Below, one piece after another: positions 7,302 to 15,666 of a DNA stretch of 64,000 bases. Each line of letters opens with the position of its first letter. The stretch's first letter is position 1. The notes beneath the pieces are model-generated. The model was not told the origin of the DNA and made no database searches. It saw only the letters and a list, made by a program, of their open reading frames with translations. Position numbers and translations under genes: made by a program. The stretch is from Acidibrevibacterium fodinaquatile (GTDB lineage Bacteria; Pseudomonadota; Alphaproteobacteria; Acetobacterales; Acetobacteraceae), in NCBI RefSeq assembly GCF_003352165.1, contig NZ_CP029176.1, positions 3,665,501-3,729,500 on the forward strand, written 5' to 3'.

Positions 7302-8255
7302 GTGACGAGACCCCCGTGTCGCGAAAATCCGCTCTTCTTTTTCACGGTCGATGGCGTGTCGGGCGCTGAGCCGGCAGCGCCGCTCGCGCCTACCCTTGCC
7401 GCGCTGCATGCGGCGCCGCTCCGCGTCGGGTCGATCATCATCACCCTTTATGGCGACGCCATCGTGCCGCGCGGGGCGACGCTCGATCTCGCGGCCATGC
7501 TGCGGATTTTCGCAGCGATGGGGATCGGCCCCGGCGCCGTCAGAACCGCGGTCTCGCGCCTCGCCGCCGATGGCTGGCTCGCGGGCGCCAAGGTCGGCCG
7601 CGCGAGCTTCTATCGTTTGACCGCCAAGGGGGATGCGATCTTCGCGGCCGCCGCGCGGCGGATCTATCGCGCCGCGCCGCCGCCCTGGGACGGGGTGCTG
7701 CGCCTCGTGCTGCTGCCTCCTGAGATCGCGACGGAGGCGGCGCGGGCGGCGCTGCTCGAGGCCGGTTGCGGTTCGCCGCTGCCGGGTCTCTGGATCGTGC
7801 CGCAAGGCACGGCGCGGGCGGCGCCGGCGGGGGCGATACAGCTCGAGGCCCGCGCCGATGATGCGGCCGAAGGCCGGCGCCTCGCCGCGCTGGCGTGGCC
7901 GCTGGCACGGCTCGCCGGCGGCTATGAGCGGTTCGTCGCGCTGTTTGCCCCGCTTGCGCGCTGGCTCGCGGCGGGCGGCGCGCTCACCGAGATGGAGGCG
8001 CTGGTCGCGCGCCTCCTGCTCATTCACCAGTATCGCCGGGTGATTCTGCATGACCCCGACCTGCCGCTCGCGCTGTTGCCGCCGGAGTGGCCGGGGACGG
8101 CGGCGCGCGCTTTGTGCCGGCGGTTGCATGCGGCGCTCTTTCCCGCCTCCGAAGCCTGGCTCGACCGGCATGCGCGCACCCCGGAGGGCCATCTCCCGCC
8201 GCGCGATGCCGATTCTTATCCACGCTTTTCAGAAGACAGCCAACATTGGAAATGA
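7302..8255 (+). CDS. PaaX-family transcriptional regulator
   Basis: The N-terminal winged helix (about residues 40-105, SIIITLYGDAIVPRG...AVRTAVSRLAADGWL) and the central domain (WDGVLRLVLLP...LPGLWIVPQG) match the PaaX family, which represses phenylacetate catabolism genes and binds phenylacetyl-CoA. No paa genes are in the window, so the target is unknown. The GTG at 7302 starts four bases after the ndh stop, and a GTG at 7356 is an alternative; neither has a clear ribosome binding site, which suggests coupling to ndh. The last codons overlap the palindrome before mbfA. At 317 residues it is slightly longer than typical PaaX. Confidence 0.8.
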   Translation: MTRPPCRENPLFFFTVDGVSGAEPAAPLAPTLAALHAAPLRVGSIIITLYGDAIVPRGATLDLAAMLRIFAAMGIGPGAVRTAVSRLAADGWLAGAKVGRASFYRLTAKGDAIFAAAARRIYRAAPPPWDGVLRLVLLPPEIATEAARAALLEAGCGSPLPGLWIVPQGTARAAPAGAIQLEARADDAAEGRRLAALAWPLARLAGGYERFVALFAPLARWLAAGGALTEMEALVARLLLIHQYRRVILHDPDLPLALLPPEWPGTAARALCRRLHAALFPASEAWLDRHARTPEGHLPPRDADSYPRFSEDSQHWK

Positions 8256-8264
8256 AAATCATTT
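8250..8264 (+). promoter_or_regulatory. Fur-like palindrome upstream of mbfA
   Basis: AAATGA-AAA-TCATTT is a perfect interrupted palindrome at 8250-8264 in an AT-rich stretch, similar in shape to Fur-family boxes. It overlaps the stop of the PaaX-like gene and lies 211 bases before mbfA. A second perfect palindrome, GACCA-CTTA-TGGTC, is at 8350-8363. Iron control of mbfA by Irr is known in rhizobia; whether either site binds Fur or Irr is inference, and the rhizobial iron-control element itself was not seen. Confidence 0.4.
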
Positions 8265-8474
8265 GCAATTTCAATAAAAATGAAGACCAAACCGATCATC
8301 TTGTGCAAAAACTTTCATCATCTTCGCTATTGCGGCGGGTGAAAAAATTGACCACTTATGGTCGCGGTCCGCAAGCCATCGCCTGATGGCGTTTCGGGCG
8401 ATTTGAACAAAAATATACTTCTTCCCGTTCAGCGCCGGCGCCGCGCCGGGGCGCAAGAAGCCAAGAGGTTTCCC

Positions 8475-9431
8475 ATGCGTGATTTTTCCGATCTCGGCGA
8501 GCGCGAGATCCTCGCGCTCGCAATCAGCAACGAGGAAGAAGACAGCCGCATCTACGCCGACTACGCCGAAGCGCTGCGCGAGCATTTCCCGGCCTCGGCC
8601 AAGGTGTTCACCGAAATGGCGCAGGAGGAGAACGAGCACCGGCGCCGCCTGATCGAACTCTATCAGGAGAAATTCGGCGAACACATCCCGCTCATCCGCC
8701 GCCAGGATGTGCGCGGCTTCGTGCAAAGAAAGCCGGTTTGGCAGATGCGCGAGATCCGGGTCGAGACGGTGCGCAAGCAGGCCGAATTGATGGAAATGGA
8801 GACCCAGCGCTTTTATCGCCAGGCCGCGAGCCGCAGCACCGATGCCTCGATCCGCAAATTGCTCGGCGATCTCGCCGAGGCCGAGGCCGAACACGAAACC
8901 ACCGCCGAGAAGCTGGTCGCCGAAAACCTCACCCGCGACGCCCGCGCCGAGGAGGAACACACGGCGCGGCAGATGTTCGTCCTGCGTTATGTCCAGCCCG
9001 GGCTCGCGGGCCTGATGGATGGCTCGGTTTCGACGCTGGCGCCGCTGTTTGCCGCCGCTTTTGCCACCGGCCAGTCCTGGAACGCCTTCGTCGTCGGCCT
9101 CGCCGCCTCGCTCGGGGCGGGGATTTCGATGGGATTTGCCGAGGCGCTTTCCGATAACGGCAGCCTCACCGGGCGCGGCGCGCCGTTGCTGCGCGGCGTC
9201 ATCTGCGGCGCGATGACCACGCTCGGCGGGCTCGGCCACAGCCTGCCCTACCTGATCCCGCGTTTCTGGACGGCGACCGCGCTCGCCATCGCGGTGGTGG
9301 TGGTCGAACTCGCCGCCATCAGCTGGGTGCGCTGGCGCTACATGGACACCCCCCCCTTCGCCGCCGCCTTTCAGGTCGCCTTTGGCGGCGCGCTGGTGTT
9401 CGGGGTCGGCATTTTGATCGGCAGCAGTTAA
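8475..9431 (+). CDS. mbfA: Membrane-bound ferritin MbfA (erythrin-VIT1 iron exporter)
   Basis: The 318-residue protein joins an N-terminal ferritin-like (erythrin) domain, about residues 1-155, to a C-terminal VIT1-type membrane domain of about five helices. The first part has repeated iron ligands in [31 protein letters not shown] and [12 protein letters not shown]. The second has [21 protein letters not shown] and [15 protein letters not shown], typical of VIT1. Family members export iron and protect against iron and peroxide stress. AAGAGG precedes the ATG at 8475; a longer in-frame start at 8358 is less likely. The 219-bp upstream region carries two palindromes. The cytochrome b561 gene follows after 17 bases. 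Confidence 0.9.
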   Translation: MRDFSDLGEREILALAISNEEEDSRIYADYAEALREHFPASAKVFTEMAQEENEHRRRLIELYQEKFGEHIPLIRRQDVRGFVQRKPVWQMREIRVETVRKQAELMEMETQRFYRQAASRSTDASIRKLLGDLAEAEAEHETTAEKLVAENLTRDARAEEEHTARQMFVLRYVQPGLAGLMDGSVSTLAPLFAAAFATGQSWNAFVVGLAASLGAGISMGFAEALSDNGSLTGRGAPLLRGVICGAMTTLGGLGHSLPYLIPRFWTATALAIAVVVVELAAISWVRWRYMDTPPFAAAFQVAFGGALVFGVGILIGSS

Positions 9432-9448
9432 GAGGAAGACGCCCAAAG

Positions 9449-10033
9449 ATGACCCAAGAACGCTATGATCCTCTGACCCTGGTGCTGCACTGGCTCACGG
9501 TCGCGCTGGTTTTGACGCTCTGGAGCATCGCGCAGCTATGGGACTGGCTGCCGCGCGGCTCGGCGCCGCGGCATGCCGCGCAAGCGCTGCATGTTTCGCT
9601 CGGGCTGGTGTTCATCCTGGTGCTGGCGACGCGGCTTCTCTGGCGCGCCACCGCCGGGCGGCGCCTCGCCCCGCCGCCGGGGCCGCGCAGCCTGGTGTTG
9701 GCGGCGCGGGCGATGCACGGCGCGCTTTATCTGTTGCTCGTTGCGATGGCGATCAGCGGACCGCTCAACCGCTCGGCCGGCGGCGATCCGCTCGGCTTCT
9801 TCGGCCTCTTCACGTTGCCGCCGCTGCTCGCCAAGGATAAGGCTTTGGCCGAGACCATCAATGATGTTCACGGCACCATCGCGACGATCATTCTCATTCT
9901 CGCCGGCCTGCACGCGGCGGCGGCGCTGGCGCATCATTATCTCTGGCGCGACGGCGTGCTCGCCCGCATGCTGCCGGGGCGCGCGCCGCGCGATGGCGCG
10001 GCCGCCGCGCCTCTCAGCCCGGGCGGTCCTTGA
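9449..10033 (+). CDS. Cytochrome b561
   Basis: This is a 194-residue inner-membrane dihaem protein with four membrane helices, of the bacterial CybB type. Haem-ligand histidines are visible in the first helix (YDPLTLVLHWLTV, His14), in ALHVSLGL, in RAMHGALY and in NDVHGTIA. Such proteins transfer electrons between quinol and a partner that differs between species. It follows mbfA by 17 bases in the same direction and may be cotranscribed, which suggests a role in redox handling of iron, though this is inference. Its last 20 bases overlap the convergent cupin gene. Confidence 0.87.
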   Translation: MTQERYDPLTLVLHWLTVALVLTLWSIAQLWDWLPRGSAPRHAAQALHVSLGLVFILVLATRLLWRATAGRRLAPPPGPRSLVLAARAMHGALYLLLVAMAISGPLNRSAGGDPLGFFGLFTLPPLLAKDKALAETINDVHGTIATIILILAGLHAAAALAHHYLWRDGVLARMLPGRAPRDGAAAAPLSPGGP

Positions 10034-10313
10034 GTTCGATTTCGAGAAACGCGAGCGCCGCGGTGCCGCCATTGCTGACATCGTGCTCCACCCCGGCCTT
10101 GCGGAAATAGGGGCTGCCGGGTTGCAGCGGCGTCTCGGTCTGCCCGGTCGCTGAGACCGCCCGCAGCAAGCCCTCGGTCAGCGGCACCACCAGGTAATCG
10201 AAGCCGTGGCGATGATGCCCGGTCGCAGCATTTGGCGCGAGGCGCCATTCCGTCACCCGGATTTCCTCGCGGTCGATGAGGATGCGGTGTTCGGCGGTGT
10301 GGTGAGAGGTCAT
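10014..10313 (-). CDS. Small cupin-domain protein
   Basis: The 99 residues form a single cupin barrel with metal-binding histidines in TGHHRHGFDYLVVPL and in the second motif GVEHDVSN. The likely metal is iron or manganese. Single-cupin proteins include enzymes and small-molecule sensors, and the sequence does not decide which. The start overlaps the stop of the GNAT-fold gene by four bases (ATGA), so the two are translationally coupled. The 3' end overlaps cytochrome b561 on the other strand. Confidence 0.75.
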   Translation of the reverse strand: MTSHHTAEHRILIDREEIRVTEWRLAPNAATGHHRHGFDYLVVPLTEGLLRAVSATGQTETPLQPGSPYFRKAGVEHDVSNGGTAALAFLEIELKDRPG

Positions 10314-11467
10314 GGCGTGCTGGTCTCCTCGGCGTCGTCGTTACGGAAAGGCGTGAAGGCACGAAGATCAGCCTCCCGCGCCGCGATCGCGAGGCGCTCG
10401 GCTTCGAGAAAATCCCCAACCGCGCGGCGCAGCCCGGCATGGGCGATCCAATGCGCGGAATAGGTCGGGGTCGGCAAATAGCCGCGCGCCAGTTTATGCT
10501 CTCCCTGCGCCCCGGCCTCAACCCGCGCCAATTGATGCGCGATCGCGTATTCGATGGCACGATAATAGCAGAGTTCGAAATGGAGGAACGGCCAGTCGCC
10601 GATCGCCCCCCAGGTGCGGCCATAAAGCGCCGTGCGGCCGCGAAGATTGAGCGCGCCGGCGACCATTTGCCCGTCTTTCTCGGCGATCATCAGAATGACG
10701 GCCTCGCCGAGCCGCGCGGAAAGCAGGCTGAAGAACCGGCGCGGCAGATAGGCGCCGCCCCATTTCCGCTCCACTGTCGCGAGATAGAAGCGATAGAACG
10801 CATCCCAATGCCGCTCGCTGATCGCCGCCCCGGCAAGCGTATGCAGGGTGAGCCCTTGGGCCGCGACCTCGCGGCGCTCGCGGCGGATGGTCTTGCGCTT
10901 GCGTGACGAGAGGGAGCCGAGAAAATCCTCGAAATCGCCATAGCCGGCATTGTGCCAGTGAAATTGCAGCCCTTGGCGACGCAGCCACCCCGCCGCGCCG
11001 AGCGCTTGCCACTCGTCCTCGGTGCAGAAGGTGACATGCACGGAGGAGACGCCGAGACTGTCGCCGGTTGCCGCCAGCGCCTTGCCGAACGCCGCCGCGG
11101 TGACGCCGCTGTCGCGGCGGATCAGGAGCCGCGGCCCTGGCACCGGGCTGAACGGCACCGCGACCTGCAATTTCGGGTAATAGCGCCCGCCGGCGCGCTC
11201 GAACGCATCGGCCCAGGCGTGATCGAAGACATATTCGCCATAGCTGTGTGATTTGACGTACATCGGCGCAACGGCCGCGACCTGCCCGTGCGCATCGCGG
11301 AGCACGGCGTGGCGTGCGCGCCAGCCGGTGCGCGGCCCGACCGCGCCGCTATCTTCGAGGGCGGCGAGGAAGGCATGGCCGATGAAGGGATTATCCGCAA
11401 TGTCGGCGCAGCCGTTCCAATCCTCGGCGGCGATCTCGGCGATGCGGTCATGCAGCGTGAGGCTCAT
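10310..11467 (-). CDS. GNAT-fold protein of the COG3146/DUF482 family
   Basis: The ORF encodes 385 residues from the ATG at 11467; an ATG seven codons earlier is possible. The sequence is that of the DUF482 family, predicted N-acyltransferases related to the FemAB fold: NPFIGHAFLAALEDSGAVG near the start, FLGSLSSRKRKTIRRERRE in the middle, and YLPTPTYSAHWI near the end. FemAB relatives transfer aminoacyl groups to cell-wall or lipid acceptors; the substrate of this family is not known to me. No signal peptide is present. It is followed by the coupled cupin gene. Confidence 0.8.
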   Translation of the reverse strand: MSLTLHDRIAEIAAEDWNGCADIADNPFIGHAFLAALEDSGAVGPRTGWRARHAVLRDAHGQVAAVAPMYVKSHSYGEYVFDHAWADAFERAGGRYYPKLQVAVPFSPVPGPRLLIRRDSGVTAAAFGKALAATGDSLGVSSVHVTFCTEDEWQALGAAGWLRRQGLQFHWHNAGYGDFEDFLGSLSSRKRKTIRRERREVAAQGLTLHTLAGAAISERHWDAFYRFYLATVERKWGGAYLPRRFFSLLSARLGEAVILMIAEKDGQMVAGALNLRGRTALYGRTWGAIGDWPFLHFELCYYRAIEYAIAHQLARVEAGAQGEHKLARGYLPTPTYSAHWIAHAGLRRAVGDFLEAERLAIAAREADLRAFTPFRNDDAEETSTP

Positions 11468-11524
11468 TCCTTTGGCACCATCCGGCATCGTCGGCAGAGA
11501 GCGGCGCTTGGGGTGCGCTGCGGC

Positions 11525-12007
11525 TCAGGCGATCTCGAACATGCCCTCGATCTCGACCGCGAAATCGAGCGGCAGCGAGGGCACGCCGACGGTGGTGCGG
11601 GCGTGCCGGCCACGCTCGCCAAACACCGCGACGGCGAGATCGGAGGCACCGTTCATCACCCGCGCATGGTCGGTGAAGGCGGCGGTCGCGGCGATGAAGC
11701 CGCCGAGCCGCACGAGCCGCCGCAGCCGTCCGAAATCGCCATCGAGCGCTGCCCCGACTTGCGCCAGCAGATTGACGAAACAGAGCTGTGCTGCCCGAAC
11801 ACCGTCTTCGAGGCTGAGCCCGTCACCGAGTTTGCCGCGAATCCCTGTCTCGCCGAGGACCGACCCCTGGCCCGAGATCACCAGCAGAGTGCCGGAGATC
11901 GCAAACGGCAGATAATTGGCGACGGGGGCTGCCGGCTTGGGCAGGGCAAAACCGAGTTCGGCAAGGCGCGCGGTGATCGCCTCGGCACTCAGTGGGGCAG
12001 TCGGCAT
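11525..12007 (-). CDS. RidA/YjgF-family protein (long variant)
   Basis: The 160-residue protein belongs to the YjgF/YER057c/UK114 family; RidA itself hydrolyses reactive enamine/imine intermediates from PLP enzymes. Visible features are the G-x-L-L-V-I-S-G-Q-G strand, the AAQLCFVNLLAQV helix and the C-terminal RTTVGVPSLPLDFAVEIEGM strand-turn, which holds the family Arg. It is some 30 residues longer than RidA, as in the long subgroup often annotated only as RidA family. GAGGAG lies eight bases before the ATG at 12007. The frame is open to 12301, but the upstream part has no start with a ribosome binding site. Confidence 0.85.
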   Translation of the reverse strand: MPTAPLSAEAITARLAELGFALPKPAAPVANYLPFAISGTLLVISGQGSVLGETGIRGKLGDGLSLEDGVRAAQLCFVNLLAQVGAALDGDFGRLRRLVRLGGFIAATAAFTDHARVMNGASDLAVAVFGERGRHARTTVGVPSLPLDFAVEIEGMFEIA

Positions 12008-12170
12008 AGGCCATCTCCTCGAAAAAGCACCGCCCTGTCGAGCGGCGGGGGCATAGTTTCGCCCCGACGCTCGCCGGCGGCAAGCGCCGGAAACTGTGAG
12101 ACGCCGTGGCGCGCGAAACGGCGCTAAACTGACCGAGACATTTATTTCCGCCACGGACCAGGAGAAACCG

Positions 12171-13757
12171 ATGATCGCCCAGCTATCCGCCCGCGCCGCC
12201 ATCGCGGCATTGCTCGCAGCGACCTGTCTCCGCCCCGCTTTCGCCCAACCCGCAACGCCCGCCGCCACCGATTTCCTCAACGCCGCGAGCGACGCCGACA
12301 ATTGGATCCTGCCGGCAAAAAGCTACGCCAATAACCCGTTCACGCCGGCAACCGAGATCGACCGCGGCACCGTCACCAAACTCCATCTTGCCTGGCGCCA
12401 TGAGGAGAAAGACGGGACGATCACGACGCCGCCTTTGGTGTGGCAGGGCACCCTGTTTCTCGCGACCGCGGACGGCGCGGTGATCGCCCTCGATGCCACC
12501 AAGGGTACGGAGAAATGGCGGGCTGCGGTGGCTTCCGGCCCCGGCCGGCTCGCGCTCTTTGACGGCCATGTCTTCCTCGCGACCGAGCGCGGGGCGCTGA
12601 TCGCGCTTGATCCCGCGAGCGGCCATAAGATCTGGGAGGTCGCGGCGGCGCCGGGCGCGGGATTGGTGACCGCGCCGATGCCCTATCACAACCCGGCGAC
12701 CGGCCAGGATCTGCTGCTGATCGGGATCGCCGCAACGCCCGAGGGTGGCAGCGGCGCCATCGCCGCCTTCGCCGCGCGCGACGGCCATCGCCTGTGGACC
12801 TGGAATACCATCCCCGGCGCGGGGATGGTGGGCCATGAGAGCTGGGGCGGCACGTCCGGGCAGCGTGGCGGCGTCTCGCCGGTCGGCATCGCCCTCTCAC
12901 CCGCGACCCACACGCTTTTCGCGACCCTCGGCAGCCCCAATCCCGCCTATGACGGCACGGCCCGGCCCGGCGCCAACCTTTATAGCGATTCTCTGGTCGC
13001 GCTCGATCTCGCGACACAAGAGCCCAAGCTCCGCGGCTATCACCAGTTCATCGCGCACGACACCTGGAGTTGGGGGCTCTCGACGGCGCCGCTGCTGGCC
13101 GTTGGCCGGGTCGTCGACACGCAGCACGATCTCGTCATCGTTGGCGACAGAGGCGGCAATCTCTGGGTCAGCGATGGCGACAATGGCGCCCTGCTCGACC
13201 ACTCCGCCTTGAGCTTCGTGAAAAACGGCGCGACCCGCGCGCCGGGCGGCGGCGCCGTGATGTGCCCGGCGATCGATGGCGGCATTCAAAGCCAGGGCGG
13301 CGCTTTCGACGTCCCCGACAATGCCCTCTTCATCGTCAGCGCCGACCAATGCGCCACCGTCCTCAATGGCAAGACGGGCAGCGATGTCAGTGTGCTTGGC
13401 CCCGGTGACACCAGTTTCAACGCCATCGCGGTGGCCAGCGGCACCTTCCTCTGGCGCCATCATTTCCCGCCGCTACATCTGCCGCCGCCGCCCTCGGCGT
13501 CGTTCGGAACGCCGAAGCTCGGGCCGCAGCTCGATAAGCTGATCGATGCCGGCGTGTTGCTCACCGCAAGCGGCCTCGTCTTCACCGGCACGCCAGACGG
13601 CAATCTCGTCGCCTATGCCGCGGAGAACGGCCGCGAACTCTGGCATGAGAGCGCAGGCGGGCCGATCACCGCGCCGGCCATCGCCTATCGCGCGGGCGGC
13701 CACGAAATCATCGCGGCCGTCGCCGGCGGGCGGATTACGGCCTTCACCGTCAAGTAA
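12171..13757 (+). CDS. Exported PQQ-type beta-propeller protein, probable quinoprotein dehydrogenase
   Basis: The 528-residue protein starts with a signal peptide (about residues 1-25, cleavage near AFA-QP). At least three W-motifs of the eight-bladed quinoprotein propeller are clear: ALDATKGTEKW, ALDPASGHKIW and AYAAENGRELW. The segment GHESWGGTSGQRGGV and a C-terminal ITAPAIAYRAGG match the quinoprotein alcohol/glucose dehydrogenase superfamily, common in Acetobacteraceae. No cytochrome c domain or dehydrogenase partner is adjacent, so the electron acceptor is unknown, and a structural rather than catalytic propeller cannot be excluded. GGAGA precedes the ATG at 12171. It is divergent from the RidA-like gene, with 163 bases between them. 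Confidence 0.8.
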   Translation: MIAQLSARAAIAALLAATCLRPAFAQPATPAATDFLNAASDADNWILPAKSYANNPFTPATEIDRGTVTKLHLAWRHEEKDGTITTPPLVWQGTLFLATADGAVIALDATKGTEKWRAAVASGPGRLALFDGHVFLATERGALIALDPASGHKIWEVAAAPGAGLVTAPMPYHNPATGQDLLLIGIAATPEGGSGAIAAFAARDGHRLWTWNTIPGAGMVGHESWGGTSGQRGGVSPVGIALSPATHTLFATLGSPNPAYDGTARPGANLYSDSLVALDLATQEPKLRGYHQFIAHDTWSWGLSTAPLLAVGRVVDTQHDLVIVGDRGGNLWVSDGDNGALLDHSALSFVKNGATRAPGGGAVMCPAIDGGIQSQGGAFDVPDNALFIVSADQCATVLNGKTGSDVSVLGPGDTSFNAIAVASGTFLWRHHFPPLHLPPPPSASFGTPKLGPQLDKLIDAGVLLTASGLVFTGTPDGNLVAYAAENGRELWHESAGGPITAPAIAYRAGGHEIIAAVAGGRITAFTVK

Positions 13758-13805
13758 AAAAGCGGCGGCCGCGTCGAAAGGCGGGGCGAGATCGGGGGAG
13801 GGCGG

Positions 13806-14204
13806 TCAGCCGTTGGCGACCTTGCGCGGCGAGTCGCCGGCGGCTGCGCGCTTTTTCGCCTCCGCCGCGGCGTCGGCCATCATGTGTTTGAGATCGCGCA
13901 GCAACGCGCTGCCCTTCAAGGTCCGCTGCACGAGAACGCTGCGGCGATCCTGCGGATCGACCTTGCGGCGGGCGAGTTCCAGCTCGCCGAGGCGATCGAG
14001 GGCACGGGTGATCGCGGGCTTCGAGACGTGGAGATCGGCGGCCAAGCCACGGACGGTGTGGTTGCCGTCCTGCAGATAGCAGGTCAGGAACACCGCGAGC
14101 TGGCGCGCCGAGAGATCAGGGCCCTCGCGACGGACCAGGGAGACGACAGTGTCGCGGAGGATGGCGAGCAAGGTATCGGTGGTGGGATCAGGGGAGGCAG
14201 GCAT
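13806..14204 (-). CDS. MarR-family transcriptional regulator
   Basis: The 132 residues contain a winged helix: LSARQLAVFLTCYLQDGNHTVRGLAADLHVSKPAITRALDRL-type helices followed by the wing (VDPQDRRSVLVQRTLKG). This is the MarR pattern, including the conserved D-x-R-D/S wing. AAGGA lies nine bases before the ATG at 14204, which decides this start over longer in-frame options. It may regulate the convergent propeller gene or the upstream aminopeptidase gene, but no operator stands out. The C-terminus is basic (AEAKKRAAAGDSPRKVANG). Confidence 0.85.
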   Translation of the reverse strand: MPASPDPTTDTLLAILRDTVVSLVRREGPDLSARQLAVFLTCYLQDGNHTVRGLAADLHVSKPAITRALDRLGELELARRKVDPQDRRSVLVQRTLKGSALLRDLKHMMADAAAEAKKRAAAGDSPRKVANG

Positions 14205-14250
14205 GGTGTCAATCCTTCTTTTGGTCGCCTTTGGCCTGGCCGGAGAAATG

Positions 14251-15666
14251 CTAGCCAGAAAAATGCAAGCTGACCGCGGCGGCGATCGCCCGGGCGGCTT
14301 GGGCTTCGCCGCCTTCGGGCCGGCCAGGGCGTGTTGAGTCGTTCCAAGCATAGAGGTCGATATGCACCCAGGGCACGCCCGTCGCAATGAACCGTTCAAG
14401 AAATAACGCCGCGACGACCGCACCTCCATGTGTATTTCCCGCAATGTTGTTCAAATCTGCGACATGGCTGCGAAGCCATGTGCCGTAATCGGCCCAGAGT
14501 GGTAATTGCCAGAGCGGATCACAACAGGCTTTACCGGCCGCGAGCAGCCGTTCCGCCCAGATTTGATCATTGCTAAAAAGCGCCGGCAGATCCGGCCCGA
14601 GGGCCGAGCGTGCCGCACCGGTCAGGGTCGCGCAATCAATGATCAGGGTCGGCGCCTCCTCGCACGCCTCGGCGAGCAGATCGGCGAGCACCAGCCGCCC
14701 CTCGGCATCGGTATTGCCGATTTCGACGGTGAGACCCTTGCGGGTCGCGAGCACGTCGAGCGGGCGCATCGCCGCGCCAGAGACGCTGTTTTCGACGCAG
14801 CCGACGCGCAGCGCGAGCCGCACCGGGAGATCCGCCGCCATGATCATCCGCGCCGCCGCCATCACCACCGCGGCGCCACCCATATCCTTTTTCATCCGCA
14901 GCATGGCGGCCGACGGCTTCAGATCATAGCCGCCGCTGTCGAAACAGACCCCCTTGCCGCAGAGCGCGATCAGCGGCGCATCCGGCGCCGCCCGCGATCC
15001 CGCCCAACGCAGAATGGCGACCCGTGGCGCCCGCGCCGCCCCCCGCCCGACCGCCGCCAGCGCCGGGTAGCCGGCCTCGAGCGCGTGGTCGGCGATGATC
15101 TCGACATTCGCGCCAAACGCTTTGCCGAGTGCCGCGACCGCGTTCGCGAGTTCAGCCGGCCCGAGATGATTGGCCGGCATGTTGACGAGATCGCGGGCCA
15201 TGATGATCGCCTCCGCCGCGACCCGCGACGCCTCGGTGCCGGCCGGCGCCACCAGCCGCGCCGGCTTGCGCGCGGGCGGCTTGAAGGACGTGAAGCGATA
15301 GGCGCCGAGGGCGAAGCCGAGGACCGCGCGCCCGGGATCATAATCACCCGGCGCGAGACGCCAGAGCGTGTCCTCGGGCAGGCGGAAGGGGAGATCGCCA
15401 AACGCCCAGGGTGATATGCCGGTGGGCGAAACACCGTCGTCGGCAACGCTCTCGCCAAGGCCGAGCACCGCGCCCGAAAGCCCTCCCTCGCCGGGAAGGA
15501 GGGAGAGTTCTCCCGCCTTGGCGGCGAAGCCGGTGGCCTCGAGGTAGCGCCGTGCCACCTCGGGAAGCTCATCGCGGAGTGCGGCGAGCCCCGCCGGCGC
15601 CACCGCGTAAAGCGGCAGCGCCGGCGCGCCATCGTCGGCGAGGGCGAGATCGATCGGCGGGCTCAT
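14251..15666 (-). CDS. M17-family leucyl aminopeptidase
   Basis: This is a cytoplasmic two-zinc aminopeptidase of 471 residues. The C-terminal catalytic domain has the metal-ligand region [17 protein letters not shown], the signature [12 protein letters not shown] near residue 316 and [14 protein letters not shown]. The N-terminal domain is short and divergent, closer to PepB-like members than to PepA. Family members release N-terminal residues during peptide turnover. The start overlaps the htpG stop by four bases (ATGA), so the gene is coupled to htpG; linking a chaperone with a peptidase suggests a protein-quality unit. Confidence 0.9.
   Translation of the reverse strand: MSPPIDLALADDGAPALPLYAVAPAGLAALRDELPEVARRYLEATGFAAKAGELSLLPGEGGLSGAVLGLGESVADDGVSPTGISPWAFGDLPFRLPEDTLWRLAPGDYDPGRAVLGFALGAYRFTSFKPPARKPARLVAPAGTEASRVAAEAIIMARDLVNMPANHLGPAELANAVAALGKAFGANVEIIADHALEAGYPALAAVGRGAARAPRVAILRWAGSRAAPDAPLIALCGKGVCFDSGGYDLKPSAAMLRMKKDMGGAAVVMAAARMIMAADLPVRLALRVGCVENSVSGAAMRPLDVLATRKGLTVEIGNTDAEGRLVLADLLAEACEEAPTLIIDCATLTGAARSALGPDLPALFSNDQIWAERLLAAGKACCDPLWQLPLWADYGTWLRSHVADLNNIAGNTHGGAVVAALFLERFIATGVPWVHIDLYAWNDSTRPGRPEGGEAQAARAIAAAVSLHFSG

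Noticed and set aside
6032-7444. Open frame of 470 codons opposite ndh
   Set aside because: Antisense shadow of a clear NDH-2 gene; no ribosome binding site and low-complexity product.
8271-9446. Open frame of 391 codons opposite mbfA
   Set aside because: Same reason: it mirrors mbfA and has no conserved motif.
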